Shown in pieces: positions 24,220 through 32,962 of a DNA stretch of 55,111 bases. Every line of letters begins with the position of its first letter. Positions within the stretch are counted from its first letter, which is position 1. Source of the stretch: a virus; IMG/VR virus record IMGVR_UViG_3300033153_005557, positions 1 through 55,111 of that record. The stretch is one strand, 5' to 3'. A program made the position numbers and the translations under genes. The notes beneath the pieces are model-generated. The model made no database searches and was not told where the DNA came from. It saw nothing but the letters and a program-made list of their open reading frames with translations.

Positions 24220-24596
24220 TATCCGGTTCTCCGGGCTCTCGGGGTCATAAATGTTTTCTTGCCGCTGGCTACTGCTTGCATCGTGTGTCGTACCTCATGC
24301 ATAGCCGCTTCTTCTTTGTCTGTCACCAACTTGTCGTTGTGCTTATCAATCTCTGCAAGAATCTCCTTCGCACGTCTGTTCTCAAAAGCCTGTCTAGCTC
24401 GCAGGAGCTTGATAGCGTGCCAAACGTTCTCACAGGTAGTTATCTTATAGGGAGCACTGTTCTCGGGCTTGTACCACGCCTCAAACGCGTGAGTCTTGAT
24501 GTTACGGCCGAAGACAATGTGTTTGTCGCCAAATTCTCTCTGTAAACGTTCCTGGTCATCATCCATTATTACTATGTATCGTATACCGGATTGCAT
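24219..24596 (-). CDS. Hypothetical virion-region protein, 125 aa
   Basis: Start MQSGIRYIVIMDDDQERLQR follows AGAGGAAAGCA. The C-terminal two-thirds is helical and charged (FENRRAKEILAEIDKHNDKL, EEAAMHEVRHTMQAVASGKK) and ends in a basic TPRARRTG tail. It lies between the exported repeat protein and the adaptor. No family recognised; a small virion completion protein is plausible. Confidence 0.65.
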   Translation of the reverse strand: MQSGIRYIVIMDDDQERLQREFGDKHIVFGRNIKTHAFEAWYKPENSAPYKITTCENVWHAIKLLRARQAFENRRAKEILAEIDKHNDKLVTDKEEAAMHEVRHTMQAVASGKKTFMTPRARRTG

Positions 24597-24615
24597 TGCT
24601 TTCCTCTCAAAGTAT

Positions 24616-24641
24616 GGGCAGAGGCCAGATTGCCCCTGCCC
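24616..24641 (-). other. Intergenic hairpin after the exported repeat gene
   Basis: Minus strand GGGCAGGGGC pairs with the GCCTCTGCCC arm (one G-U pair) around a six-base loop. No T-run follows on the minus strand, so it is more likely an mRNA-stabilising or processing stem than a terminator. Confidence 0.5.
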
Positions 24642-24649
24642 GTTTTTAA

Positions 24650-26731
24650 TTAAACTGCATCAGCGAAAACTGGAGCCGTATCAGAGTAGATAATCCCGGT
24701 TATATACCAATTAGTTCCATCGCATGTAATCTTTATGTAAGATCCTGCCTCAAGGTTATTGAGAGTAATCTTCGCATTTGACGAACCATTACTATAGACC
24801 TCAGTGATAGAATTATCATCACTATCAATAAACTGAACTCCACCAATATAGTAATTCGCATTAGCCTCTGCGTCTATGATGTGGTCATGTGTTTCTACAG
24901 ACCCACCAGTGTACCAAAACTCATAATTCAATCCATCCACTTCAGCGGGTAAATCAATAGTTGTGTTTTGCGCTAAGTTGTTAATAGGATGAATCTTTCC
25001 TGATGTAGCTGCCGTCAATGTAACACTGGCTTGGTCAGTTATAACTGCATCAGCAGTGACCGTCGCTCCAGCAGTTAAAGTAGAGTCAGCATCCATTGTT
25101 ATGTCGGCAGCAGTAAGAACAAAAGCATTTGCGGTAGTATCCCATAACGCTATGGAGCTTGCTGTATCGCCGAAGAAACTTACATCAACGCCATCCCCGT
25201 CTACACCGAAAATCCATTCGTCCCCGGATTGGTCCCACCACACAACATGAGACGCAGTTTCACCGAAAAACAAAACATCAAGCCCAGCCCCATCAGCACC
25301 ATGGTTAACCGTACCAGCAGTAGCTCGCAAGAAGTTAAGTGCCTTTGACGTACCGAGAGTGACATTCAATCCAGTTCCGTCAGATACTATTGTGCCCTCT
25401 GCGGCACTATCACCAAAACCAAGAGACATATCATCACTGAACGTCATTAAGTCGCCGTCATAGTCAATAGAGATGGTTCCTGCTGTCTCGAAATAATATG
25501 CCAAATCAAAACCAGTAGCAGTGCCACCTATAGCAAGTGGTGTATCTGCGGCAAGGGCAAATATCTCAAAGTTAGTACCGTCAAATGACATCGTAACGTC
25601 ATCAGCGTCACCGAAGTTGACTAAATCTGCATCCAGTATAGTCAAATCAAATCCATTAAATTGAACATCCTCAGCAGATGTGTCAAAGGTTACCGCATCA
25701 GTATTCGTGTCACCGTATACAATTATATCAATGTTATTGGTATAACCATACTTGATAACACTATCAGAGGTTGCACCTTCAACAATGAGGTCTGTGGCGT
25801 CCCATGTCATAGTTATATCGTCACCGTCACCGAAGTTAAGAATATCGGTGTCTAGTAATGTCAGGTCAAACCCATTAAAGCGTACGTCTTCTGCGGAAGT
25901 GTCAAATATAACATTATCGGTGTTTGTATCACCATAAATGTTGATATCGAAGTTGGTTGTTGCACCAATCTTCCATGTGTCATCCGCCGCAGCAGCTTCC
26001 ATAAGCAGGTCCGTGCCATCATAAGATAGAGTTATATCCGCAGCGGCGTCATGGGCTCCACCAAGGCCAAGGACAGCGTTGTCTTGGAAAATAAACTGAT
26101 CTCTACTTGTGTCCCATGCAACATCATATGTGTCATCAAAAAGAACATCTGACGTAGTGACGATCAATTCTCCAGTAGTAGTAAAACCTACACCAACAAC
26201 AGCACCAGCTTTTGATACAGTAAAGTTATCACCTGTTCCTGCGAAATCTTTTCCAGTACCGGTGTTCTCTATCTCGATGGCGTTCTCTGTTGAATTTGAA
26301 CCAGTTGTTACTTCCAGACCACCAAGGGCAGCAGAACTGCCTGGAACGGCACTTAACTGTAGCATAAACTGAGTGTCTGCGTCTGTACTCGAAATAGTAA
26401 CAGAGCCGTCTGTGGCCCCTATTGTTCTTCCAGTACCTGCGCCACCAAAGTTATATGCACCGTCAAGCGTTGTGCCGCTGCCGGAATATGACGCCCAGGT
26501 GGACCCAGTATAGGTATACAGGGTGTTTCCTGTAGTATCCCACCAGGTATCACCTTCCCGCTTTGTCCATACACCAGACGGAACAGCGTCTCGCTGTGTG
26601 GATGTACCGGAGAAGTGCAGCGTAAAATTACCGCCGAGCGATTTCTTCCAGCACTGCGCAGGCGTCAACTTACCGTAACATGGCAGTGTCGCAAGCAGCA
26701 GTATTGTCATAAATACAATAAACTTCTTCAT
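24650..26731 (-). CDS. Exported repeat protein in the virion operon, 693 aa
   Basis: The start MKKFIVFMTILLLATLPCYG is a standard signal peptide and follows GAAAGGAAACAAATT; the longer frame upstream lacks a site. The mature chain is acidic, beta-rich and repetitive. Two units of about 60 residues (around 267-325 and 327-385) share YGDTNTD, FDTSAEDV, FNGFDLT and NFGD; two further FFGETAS/FFGDTAS units follow near 520-560. The C-terminus (HIIDAEANANYYIGG, YIKITCDGTNWYITG) resembles fibre tips. A cleavable signal peptide is odd between coat and tail genes. The product may be a secreted or surface-displayed adhesin, or a fibre whose signal is not used. Confidence 0.7.
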   Translation of the reverse strand: MKKFIVFMTILLLATLPCYGKLTPAQCWKKSLGGNFTLHFSGTSTQRDAVPSGVWTKREGDTWWDTTGNTLYTYTGSTWASYSGSGTTLDGAYNFGGAGTGRTIGATDGSVTISSTDADTQFMLQLSAVPGSSAALGGLEVTTGSNSTENAIEIENTGTGKDFAGTGDNFTVSKAGAVVGVGFTTTGELIVTTSDVLFDDTYDVAWDTSRDQFIFQDNAVLGLGGAHDAAADITLSYDGTDLLMEAAAADDTWKIGATTNFDINIYGDTNTDNVIFDTSAEDVRFNGFDLTLLDTDILNFGDGDDITMTWDATDLIVEGATSDSVIKYGYTNNIDIIVYGDTNTDAVTFDTSAEDVQFNGFDLTILDADLVNFGDADDVTMSFDGTNFEIFALAADTPLAIGGTATGFDLAYYFETAGTISIDYDGDLMTFSDDMSLGFGDSAAEGTIVSDGTGLNVTLGTSKALNFLRATAGTVNHGADGAGLDVLFFGETASHVVWWDQSGDEWIFGVDGDGVDVSFFGDTASSIALWDTTANAFVLTAADITMDADSTLTAGATVTADAVITDQASVTLTAATSGKIHPINNLAQNTTIDLPAEVDGLNYEFWYTGGSVETHDHIIDAEANANYYIGGVQFIDSDDNSITEVYSNGSSNAKITLNNLEAGSYIKITCDGTNWYITGIIYSDTAPVFADAV

Positions 26732-26757
26732 AATTTGTTTCCTTTCAATAAGCTGGC

Positions 26758-26791
26758 CGGGGTCGGAAGAAAGTAGCAAAGCCGAACCCCG
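26758..26791 (-). other. Hairpin between coat and exported-protein genes
   Basis: Minus strand CGGGGTTCGG and CCGACCCCG pair with one bulged T around a 15-base loop. It lies 13 bases after the coat gene stop. A stem directly after a coat gene is commonly used to stabilise or end the abundant coat mRNA; the following TTTC is too weak for a certain terminator. Confidence 0.55.
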
Positions 26792-26803
26792 ACACAGCGA
26801 TTA

Positions 26804-28150
26804 TTATGAATAGCTAAGTCCAGTAGCCTTAAGCTGGCCGTTTGGATTTTCGCATACGAAGTTCATGTAGCTTACGGCTGTGCCGAATACTGCATCCGAA
26901 GTCTCGAAGTTACGTAGAATCTTACCACCGTCTTCAATCCACTCGAACCCGTTTGTTGCACGAGCGAACTTAAAGTCGCCTGTATTCAACATAAACAACG
27001 TTCCAGGAGTCAGAGACGTAAGACTCTGTAACAGAAGGCTGTACTGGTCAATGACAACGCCGATGCTCTTGAAACCGAACATGGAGTCCATTACCGTCAT
27101 ATCAAATCGCCTGTCTTCTTTACGGTTACTGAAGTACTTAAGCCGACTCTTCGGGTCTGTTACCAGAACATTCGGAGTGGACTGTTTGATATTAACCAGA
27201 TCAAGAATCCAGTCAATCAGCAACTCTTCGTCCAGTTCTGCACTCGCAGCCGCTTTTACCGTACTCTTAAGAGCGTGTGGGTAAGTGCTTCTTGTGAGGT
27301 TCCAGATAGTCGAATACGTGTCGCCATCATCAACAAGGTTGTACAGACCATTTGGTTCAAGAATAGAGTCGGCGGTTACTGTACCAGGAGCTTCAATATC
27401 TCCATATGCGTCTTCCAGTGTTAAGAAGATTTCGTCACCAGTTGCAACCGTGATACTTGCGGCTGGTGTCAATGTTGCTGTGCCAGCCTCATAATCGACC
27501 GCACTGATAACAGAACCACCACTGGATGTCACAATTGTACCACTCTCGTCGGTACACAGGTCAACTCTCAAACCTTCACAGAGCCACTGTGCTGCTGTAT
27601 AACCACCACTCTTAGTTTGTAGGGTTATTGTTGCAGCGGTAGAAGCTCCAGAGTTCCATGTCGAAGGAGCAAGGAAGCTGGCAATTGTACCATTACCGGA
27701 CCCACCTATAATACGTTCCATCTGCATCCTGCCAAGACGAAGTGTATCATCCATTGCAGAAGGAACTGCGTCTACGTATGCGCCTTCTCCAGCACGAATT
27801 GTACGTACTGCCGGACCTGTGAGCGAGAAGAATGCATTCAGGAATTTAATCCTCTCGTATCCCTGGAAGCCTGTTTGCTTCTTAGCGGTAACAAAGCTAC
27901 CACCTTCAGGAATACCACCAAAGCCGCCCGCTCCTTGGTGCTTGAATGCTTTAATTATTTTATTACCGACAAAGTCGATAACTCCGCCAAACTCCCCAAA
28001 CATCTCCATAAGTGGAGTTGCGTGGAAGATTGTGTTGTTCAGTGCAGGAATATACACCTGCTTCAGTAAACCGTCTACTGAGGCACTGTACTGAAAGTCC
28101 TGTCTGAACTGTGGTGCCGTTGAAGCGGCATTTACATCACTTGTAGCCAT
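26804..28150 (-). CDS. Major capsid protein, 448 aa
   Basis: Position after portal and scaffold and length identify the coat protein. The sequence includes FRQDFQYSASVDGLLKQVYI, a long N-terminal helical arm, then GAGGFGGIPEGGSFVTAKKQ, a loop typical of HK97-fold coats. The middle (residues about 170-260) is a Thr/Ser/Ala-rich beta insert. The end part MLNTGDFKFARATNGFEWIE resembles A-domain strands. No cleavage protease gene is seen. It would assemble the icosahedral shell around the scaffold encoded immediately upstream. Confidence 0.8.
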   Translation of the reverse strand: MATSDVNAASTAPQFRQDFQYSASVDGLLKQVYIPALNNTIFHATPLMEMFGEFGGVIDFVGNKIIKAFKHQGAGGFGGIPEGGSFVTAKKQTGFQGYERIKFLNAFFSLTGPAVRTIRAGEGAYVDAVPSAMDDTLRLGRMQMERIIGGSGNGTIASFLAPSTWNSGASTAATITLQTKSGGYTAAQWLCEGLRVDLCTDESGTIVTSSGGSVISAVDYEAGTATLTPAASITVATGDEIFLTLEDAYGDIEAPGTVTADSILEPNGLYNLVDDGDTYSTIWNLTRSTYPHALKSTVKAAASAELDEELLIDWILDLVNIKQSTPNVLVTDPKSRLKYFSNRKEDRRFDMTVMDSMFGFKSIGVVIDQYSLLLQSLTSLTPGTLFMLNTGDFKFARATNGFEWIEDGGKILRNFETSDAVFGTAVSYMNFVCENPNGQLKATGLSYS

Positions 28151-28164
28151 GATTTACCTTTCGG

Positions 28165-29211
28165 TTATACCACACCCTTATTGTGAGCCATAAACTGCCT
28201 TGCTGCATCGGTATGGTTAGTTCTGTTCACACCGGCATATTGGTTCTGCGGAGCAACTGCGTCTCCACCAGGACCTGCCGGATTGGGTATGAAAGTATTA
28301 TTAGGAGAAGCACCTGGGGACAATCCCGCACGTACTTCATTCTGACCCTTTGTTTGATAAAATTGAGCCAGTTTACCAAGTTCGACTTCAGCCTTTGTCT
28401 GGAAATAAGCGTATTGCTGTGGAGTTAACGTAGACGGGTCAAGACCCATCTTTGTTGCTTCCTGATCTGCAATAACACCTGTTACGGCAAGATTAACCGT
28501 ATCAAAGGTTCCCTGAAGTCCTGTATCCATCTGAGCATACTCAGGTGCTTTCCGTGCTCCAACTAGTACCGCGTTCACATTTTCGCTTGCCTGACGAGCC
28601 ATAAGATCGCTTTCACGAGCTTGTGTACTGTCGGCTAACTGTCGCGTAACGTTCGCTATCTTTGCATCGTTGAGACCCTGTATCGCTCCCATATAAGCAG
28701 TATTCGTATCGAGTGATATCTCACCCGTCGCTGCTTCGCCATCATACTTCGCTTTTGCCGTGTCAAAGTTTGCTTGTGCTACCACAACCGGATTCTCTAC
28801 TCCCGGCTGTGCTGCTACGCCAGGCATTGTTGGAGCCGAAGCTGTAGGGCCCATCACATGACGCCTTATCATCTCTTCTGTTATGACTCCGGACTCCAAT
28901 TGCTCTGCCATGTCGCTGAGTGGGTCTAACCCAACAGCAGCCATTAGCTTTGCGTTACGTGCATTCACCTGCTTCAGACGCTCGTTTACAGCCCCGATAT
29001 CCTCTGAGGCTTGTTCGGTGCCCTCTACTGGTTTTGTCGCATCCACGGGAGCCCTAGACAGGTCTACGGGCCCCTTGTTGAACTCATCGACTGTTTGCTG
29101 TGTACCCGAGACCGGAAAACCTTGACTCGTGTCAACCGATGGTGCTGCGATGTCATTTACTACGCCGCTAGTATCCACTGCGGGACCTGCGTTGTTAGCA
29201 TTTTCTACCAT
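28165..29211 (-). CDS. Scaffolding protein, 348 aa
   Basis: Start MVENANNAGPAVDTSGVVND at 29211 follows AAAGGGAAGTAAA; the longer frame upstream lies inside the portal gene. The sequence is Ala-, Asp-, Gln- and Pro-rich, with helical segments (VNERLKQVNARNAKLMAAVG) and a low-complexity N-terminus. These are features of scaffold proteins placed between portal and coat genes. The C-terminal NRTNHTDAARQFMAHNKGVV is basic and may dock on coat protein. Assigned by position and composition. Confidence 0.75.
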   Translation of the reverse strand: MVENANNAGPAVDTSGVVNDIAAPSVDTSQGFPVSGTQQTVDEFNKGPVDLSRAPVDATKPVEGTEQASEDIGAVNERLKQVNARNAKLMAAVGLDPLSDMAEQLESGVITEEMIRRHVMGPTASAPTMPGVAAQPGVENPVVVAQANFDTAKAKYDGEAATGEISLDTNTAYMGAIQGLNDAKIANVTRQLADSTQARESDLMARQASENVNAVLVGARKAPEYAQMDTGLQGTFDTVNLAVTGVIADQEATKMGLDPSTLTPQQYAYFQTKAEVELGKLAQFYQTKGQNEVRAGLSPGASPNNTFIPNPAGPGGDAVAPQNQYAGVNRTNHTDAARQFMAHNKGVV

Positions 29212-29212
29212 T

Positions 29213-31408
29213 TTACTTCCCTTTCGTTTCTGGTTTCTTTGCTTCAAAATTCATTTTCTTAAGAACTAATTGTCGCTCCGTTGTTCCTTTTATCATCATC
29301 TGTGCTTCCAGTTCCTTAACAAATGCTGCTTGCTGGGCCTGCTGGACTAGCTGTTGGTGCTCTATTATATGCATATTGAACCGATTTAGCAACTCTAAAT
29401 GTAAAGGATTGCCAGAAGACCGGAATTTCCAGAAGTTATCTATCATGTAATTGTTGTGCACCATAATATGTATCATATGGTCATCGAAGGCGTTTATATG
29501 CGGTATAAAGAGATATCCCTCGATTAGCTTTGCCGTCTCTTCGGACGATAATCCTTCCGGAATATTTATATCTTTTAAATTCTCTGTGGCGGAAACAAAC
29601 TCCTTCATGGCGAAGTTTTTCTGTTTTGAGTGCTTTTGGAGTAACATATCGTTGTTCCCGAGATGCATCTGTTCCATCACCCATGTCCGGAGTTCTGGGT
29701 CGTTCGGGTCACCAAGCAGACCAGATTGCCATATCTGGAACGTCTGTGCCTTTTCCTTCTCCTTATCCAGCGGCAGCGAAGAGCCCCTGCGTACGATAAC
29801 GTTGAATTTGCCCTGTAGCTGTTTCTTGTCCAGTTCAAAGATTGTCCATTCGTAGTCCGTACCAACGACATTCAGCATCTTACCGTTCGGATAGTTTGTC
29901 AGTGCAAGTGATAATGCCTGATAGGCAACACGTTCGTCTGCTTCTTCGAAGGCCGCAACAATCGGACCAAGATGCTTTATGTCCGCAGTCTCTAGTTGTG
30001 CCAGTGCCTTTCCACTCTCGATTCCCTTGGGTGCAACACCCTGTGATGGTTCGTGGAATGCGAATATGCCGTCAATAGCACGCTTTGTGTCTGCTATGTA
30101 CGCAAACACCTGGCTGTTCATCGGTATTCCAGGCTCTCGTGTGGGCTTACCAACCGGACCGTCATACTCGATTATGTTACCAGCATGGTTGTCCAGCGTC
30201 TTGTACCGCAGTTTTGCTTGCCTAGGAGCCATTATGATCGCGTTGCCCATGACATCTATGTTTTCCTTGGCCTGGCTTCTTAGTTCATTGTACTCTCTTT
30301 GCAATGGCCGCGCTTGTGATATACGGCTTATAGCACCGTTCATGGCGTCTATGATTGACAATGGAGCTACCGGAACAAACGGAAGCTCTCCATGTGGATA
30401 CTGTTCTATTGGGTACGGGCTATGGGCCACCACTTGCGTACCAAGCATTACGGCAAAGACACCTGTTGGCATTGTCTTTGTCGGCTTCTCCCAGTATTCA
30501 TAATAATCAATATTCTTATCTGATTCTAACAACACCTGATGTGACTCTGGTTGTTTCGGTGTTACTGTCTGGTTGGTATTACCACCACTGAAATATGTGT
30601 TACCGAAGCGACTCCATATCCTTGCCTCAAACGAGTCCTCGCCATTCTGGCGTCCGGTAGAGAATTGTGTCTTGAGTTTGCTATAGACCTCTGTACCAAA
30701 TCTATCTACAACCCAGTTAGCGTTTACACGCTTTCCTTGTATCATCCAGTTATGTTTTGTTGGGTCTGTTTGCCTGAAGTCGTATATTAAATGGTTTGCA
30801 GGTACAGAATCTACCTGAACCTCGCCTTCCATTATTGCTTCACCTACCGGAATTTCCGCTATATGTGACGGATTCGCAGAGCCATCCTCGTTTACCGGTG
30901 CAGGATTCACCCCCAATACAGAGAAGTTTGGGTCCCAGTATACCTTTCTCCAGCCAATCCCGGCTATGTCATACCACAGTACCGCGTCAGCACGCTTGAA
31001 GCCCCCACCAATGCGTCTTCCCAGATACTTGAGTATCTTGGTACCGGCAATAGCTGTGGCCTTGTCGTCCGCGTCAGAGCCTGCTGGGACAACATCGAAG
31101 ACGGGAGCCGTACCGGTGGCTACTGCTATGTCCTTCTGAACAGCAGGGAGAATGACGTTCGCAACACTCTCTACGACACGCTCCTTGTTGAGCGGAAGAA
31201 TTGCGTCACCAACAAGCCGGATGTTCTGTTCCCCGACCAGATAGGAGATATTTGCCATTATTTCCGTGCGTATTCGCCTCCGGTGTGGATTAAATGTCTC
31301 CATCCGCTTTACCATTATTTTGCCGATATTCTGACTCTGTTCGTCGGTTAGTACGAACTGAGCAGTATTCTGCATCGTGCCGTCTGTGTTTTTCCTGTCT
31401 TCACTCAA
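29213..31408 (-). CDS. Portal protein, 731 aa (TTG start)
   Basis: The TTG at 31406-31408 (LSEDRKNTDG) follows AAGGAGAATTAACC and overlaps the stop of the zinc-ribbon gene. An ATG 11 codons later is the alternative. Residues include RTEIMANISYLVGEQNIRLV, GWRKVYWDPNFSVLG, a wing-like region with YEYWEKPTKTMPTG and FVPVAPLSIIDAMNGAISRI, and a long C-terminal helix-rich crown with QLVQQAQQAAFVKELEAQMM. Length and helix content fit the P22-type portal family. It would form the dodecameric DNA gate between terminase and adaptors. Confidence 0.8.
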   Translation of the reverse strand: MSEDRKNTDGTMQNTAQFVLTDEQSQNIGKIMVKRMETFNPHRRRIRTEIMANISYLVGEQNIRLVGDAILPLNKERVVESVANVILPAVQKDIAVATGTAPVFDVVPAGSDADDKATAIAGTKILKYLGRRIGGGFKRADAVLWYDIAGIGWRKVYWDPNFSVLGVNPAPVNEDGSANPSHIAEIPVGEAIMEGEVQVDSVPANHLIYDFRQTDPTKHNWMIQGKRVNANWVVDRFGTEVYSKLKTQFSTGRQNGEDSFEARIWSRFGNTYFSGGNTNQTVTPKQPESHQVLLESDKNIDYYEYWEKPTKTMPTGVFAVMLGTQVVAHSPYPIEQYPHGELPFVPVAPLSIIDAMNGAISRISQARPLQREYNELRSQAKENIDVMGNAIIMAPRQAKLRYKTLDNHAGNIIEYDGPVGKPTREPGIPMNSQVFAYIADTKRAIDGIFAFHEPSQGVAPKGIESGKALAQLETADIKHLGPIVAAFEEADERVAYQALSLALTNYPNGKMLNVVGTDYEWTIFELDKKQLQGKFNVIVRRGSSLPLDKEKEKAQTFQIWQSGLLGDPNDPELRTWVMEQMHLGNNDMLLQKHSKQKNFAMKEFVSATENLKDINIPEGLSSEETAKLIEGYLFIPHINAFDDHMIHIMVHNNYMIDNFWKFRSSGNPLHLELLNRFNMHIIEHQQLVQQAQQAAFVKELEAQMMIKGTTERQLVLKKMNFEAKKPETKGK

Positions 31409-31649
31409 GGTTAATTCTCCTTTCAATCCCGTTCTCAACCGATACGAGATATCTGTTTTTACATTCCATGCAAGAAACTATCGCCTGCGACGCTAAAACG
31501 GTCATTCCTTTGTGTTTTATCACCACAAAGTCGCCATGCTCTGCAACCGCAGACACCTTGCACAACTTTCTATAACACTCTGGGCAACGATACACCCTAG
31601 AAGCTGTTATCTTACAGGATGATATCTTTGTCTGCGTCGTTGTTGTCAT
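31401..31649 (-). CDS. Com-like zinc-ribbon protein, 82 aa
   Basis: CPECYRKLCKVSAVAEHGDF and SCMECKNRYLVSVENGIERR form a two-knuckle zinc ribbon (C-x2-C twice, about 40 residues apart), the pattern of Com-type translational regulators in phages such as Mu. The gene overlaps both neighbours and lies directly upstream of the portal. A role in RNA or DNA binding is likely from the fold; translational control is an analogy only. Confidence 0.6.
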   Translation of the reverse strand: MTTTTQTKISSCKITASRVYRCPECYRKLCKVSAVAEHGDFVVIKHKGMTVLASQAIVSCMECKNRYLVSVENGIERRINLE

Positions 31650-31872
31650 TTTCGTCCTCTTGTGCGTCTGGGTCGCCGTATCCAGCGATTATTAGTTCTA
31701 TTTTAGCCATATCCGGTATTAAATGCTGATGCTTATACTTCAACATCATCCAGCAGTTATGGAAAAAGTTATCTCTCCGCAACATCTCGTCGTTGGTTGG
31801 CGGTGCCTGCCTTAATGCTGTTTCAATAGCAGTATCCACGTTTACCTCTGTGTCTTTTCTGAAATTAAACAT
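31612..31872 (-). CDS. Hypothetical protein, 86 aa
   Basis: Start MFNFRKDTEVNVDTAIETAL follows AGGAGAAACA. Helical with a hydrophobic middle (NCWMMLKYKHQHLIPDMAKI) and a very acidic C-terminus (DPDAQEDENDNNDADKDIIL). The gene overlaps the zinc-ribbon gene by 38 bases. Unknown, but its place between terminase and portal suggests head assembly. Confidence 0.6.
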   Translation of the reverse strand: MFNFRKDTEVNVDTAIETALRQAPPTNDEMLRRDNFFHNCWMMLKYKHQHLIPDMAKIELIIAGYGDPDAQEDENDNNDADKDIIL

Positions 31873-31880
31873 TGTTTCTC

Positions 31881-32594
31881 CTATAAAATTACGCCTTGCT
31901 TGTTACTTCTGGCTGTTGCTAGTTGCTGCCTGAACTGTCTCCAGGCCTTTGTCGCTTCCGGAGCGATCTTCTTTTTCTGTATCTTTGCCGCTTCTGGCCG
32001 TATAAAAGGGTATAAACGAGCACCATGATAGGCCAACATAAGAGCCATAACAGTATCATCGTTAAATCCATCTGCCCCACCCGCTTTCTTCTTGCTCGAC
32101 TGGTACACGAAATTCAGGAACTCTGAGATCGTTACGGTGTCGTTAATCCGTATCTCGTTGTTCGCCAGTGCTAATTGTGTCTCGTTTATCAGCATCCACT
32201 TTGTCGCTTCTGTTGTACGGAAACCGTACTTACATGATATGTCAATGTCCTCGTCAAGATGAGACTCTGCCTGGTAATTACGTGGGTAATGGTAGTAAGA
32301 CAGCAATGCGTCTTGTACGGAGTTACCTGGATAGTTGACCTCGCATACCATTAATGCCTCGTTGTACCACCTGCCAAGGCGATCTACGAACTTGCTGACT
32401 TCGTTCACCGGCCACTTAGCACGGAAAACAGCGACCTGCTCATACGGAATCGTGTTAGAGATCACTTGGGCACACGAATAGTCATCAGCGAGACCGGTAG
32501 AAGCATCAATTCCAAGCGTGTATACCATGCCCATTTCTGGAGCACGGAATAGTTTCAGGGGTCCCATTTCTTGTTCCAAGAAACTATACAACAT
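31881..32594 (-). CDS. terL-C: Terminase large subunit, nuclease-domain half, 237 aa
   Basis: The RNase H-like nuclease module of a large terminase made as a separate protein. The acidic site appears in order: GIDAST (first Asp), VCEVNYPG (second acid), DGFNDDTVMALMLAYHG (closing Asp pair). No ATPase motif is present. The ATG at 32592-32594 lies inside the end of the sponge-like gene and follows GAAGGGACAC, so its translation is probably coupled. The ATPase half is at 32963-34981. An intact large terminase would run these as one chain. The two products would have to associate for packaging. Confidence 0.85.
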   Translation of the reverse strand: MLYSFLEQEMGPLKLFRAPEMGMVYTLGIDASTGLADDYSCAQVISNTIPYEQVAVFRAKWPVNEVSKFVDRLGRWYNEALMVCEVNYPGNSVQDALLSYYHYPRNYQAESHLDEDIDISCKYGFRTTEATKWMLINETQLALANNEIRINDTVTISEFLNFVYQSSKKKAGGADGFNDDTVMALMLAYHGARLYPFIRPEAAKIQKKKIAPEATKAWRQFRQQLATARSNKQGVIL

Positions 32595-32946
32595 GTGTCC
32601 CTTCTACGCCTCTTTGCTCGCGTTCAGTAGTTCTGTGGTTTAAGTGTCCCAATGCTTCCTCTAGTTTTGCTAATGCCAGTGCATTGTCTTTACATCGGTA
32701 TTCACTACACTGAAAGCACTTGAGACGGTCAATAACAATAACAAGAAGGTCTTCATTCATTACACCATTAACTCCATGCTCTTTGATTGGGCCATTTTGG
32801 AAACAAATTCTTGTGTCCATTTTTGCAATGTCTCCGGCACGGTCAATAGAATGCACCTCATAAATATGGTTTGCATGGCCGTGTCCCGCCTTATCCATTG
32901 CACTTACCTTTGTGTATTTTTTTGTTCCAATATTTAGTTCTCTCAT
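32584..32946 (-). CDS. Acb2/Tad1-type cyclic nucleotide sponge candidate, 120 aa
   Basis: The C-terminal half carries the pattern I recognise as the Acb2/Tad1 hairpin domain: FQNGPIKEHGVNGVMNEDLL, VIVIDRLKCFQ, then DNALALAKLEEALGHLNHRT and a closing RGVEGTHVV. The N-terminal half (NHIYEVHSIDRAG) adds short strands as in Tad1. Known family members bind the cyclic nucleotide signals of CBASS or Thoeris and so block abortive infection; target choice is not predictable here. The start follows AAAGGAAAGCAAA, 16 bases after the stop of the terminase ATPase half, and the end overlaps the nuclease half. Confidence 0.7.
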   Translation of the reverse strand: MRELNIGTKKYTKVSAMDKAGHGHANHIYEVHSIDRAGDIAKMDTRICFQNGPIKEHGVNGVMNEDLLVIVIDRLKCFQCSEYRCKDNALALAKLEEALGHLNHRTTEREQRGVEGTHVV

Positions 32947-32962
32947 TTTGCTTTCCTTTCTT

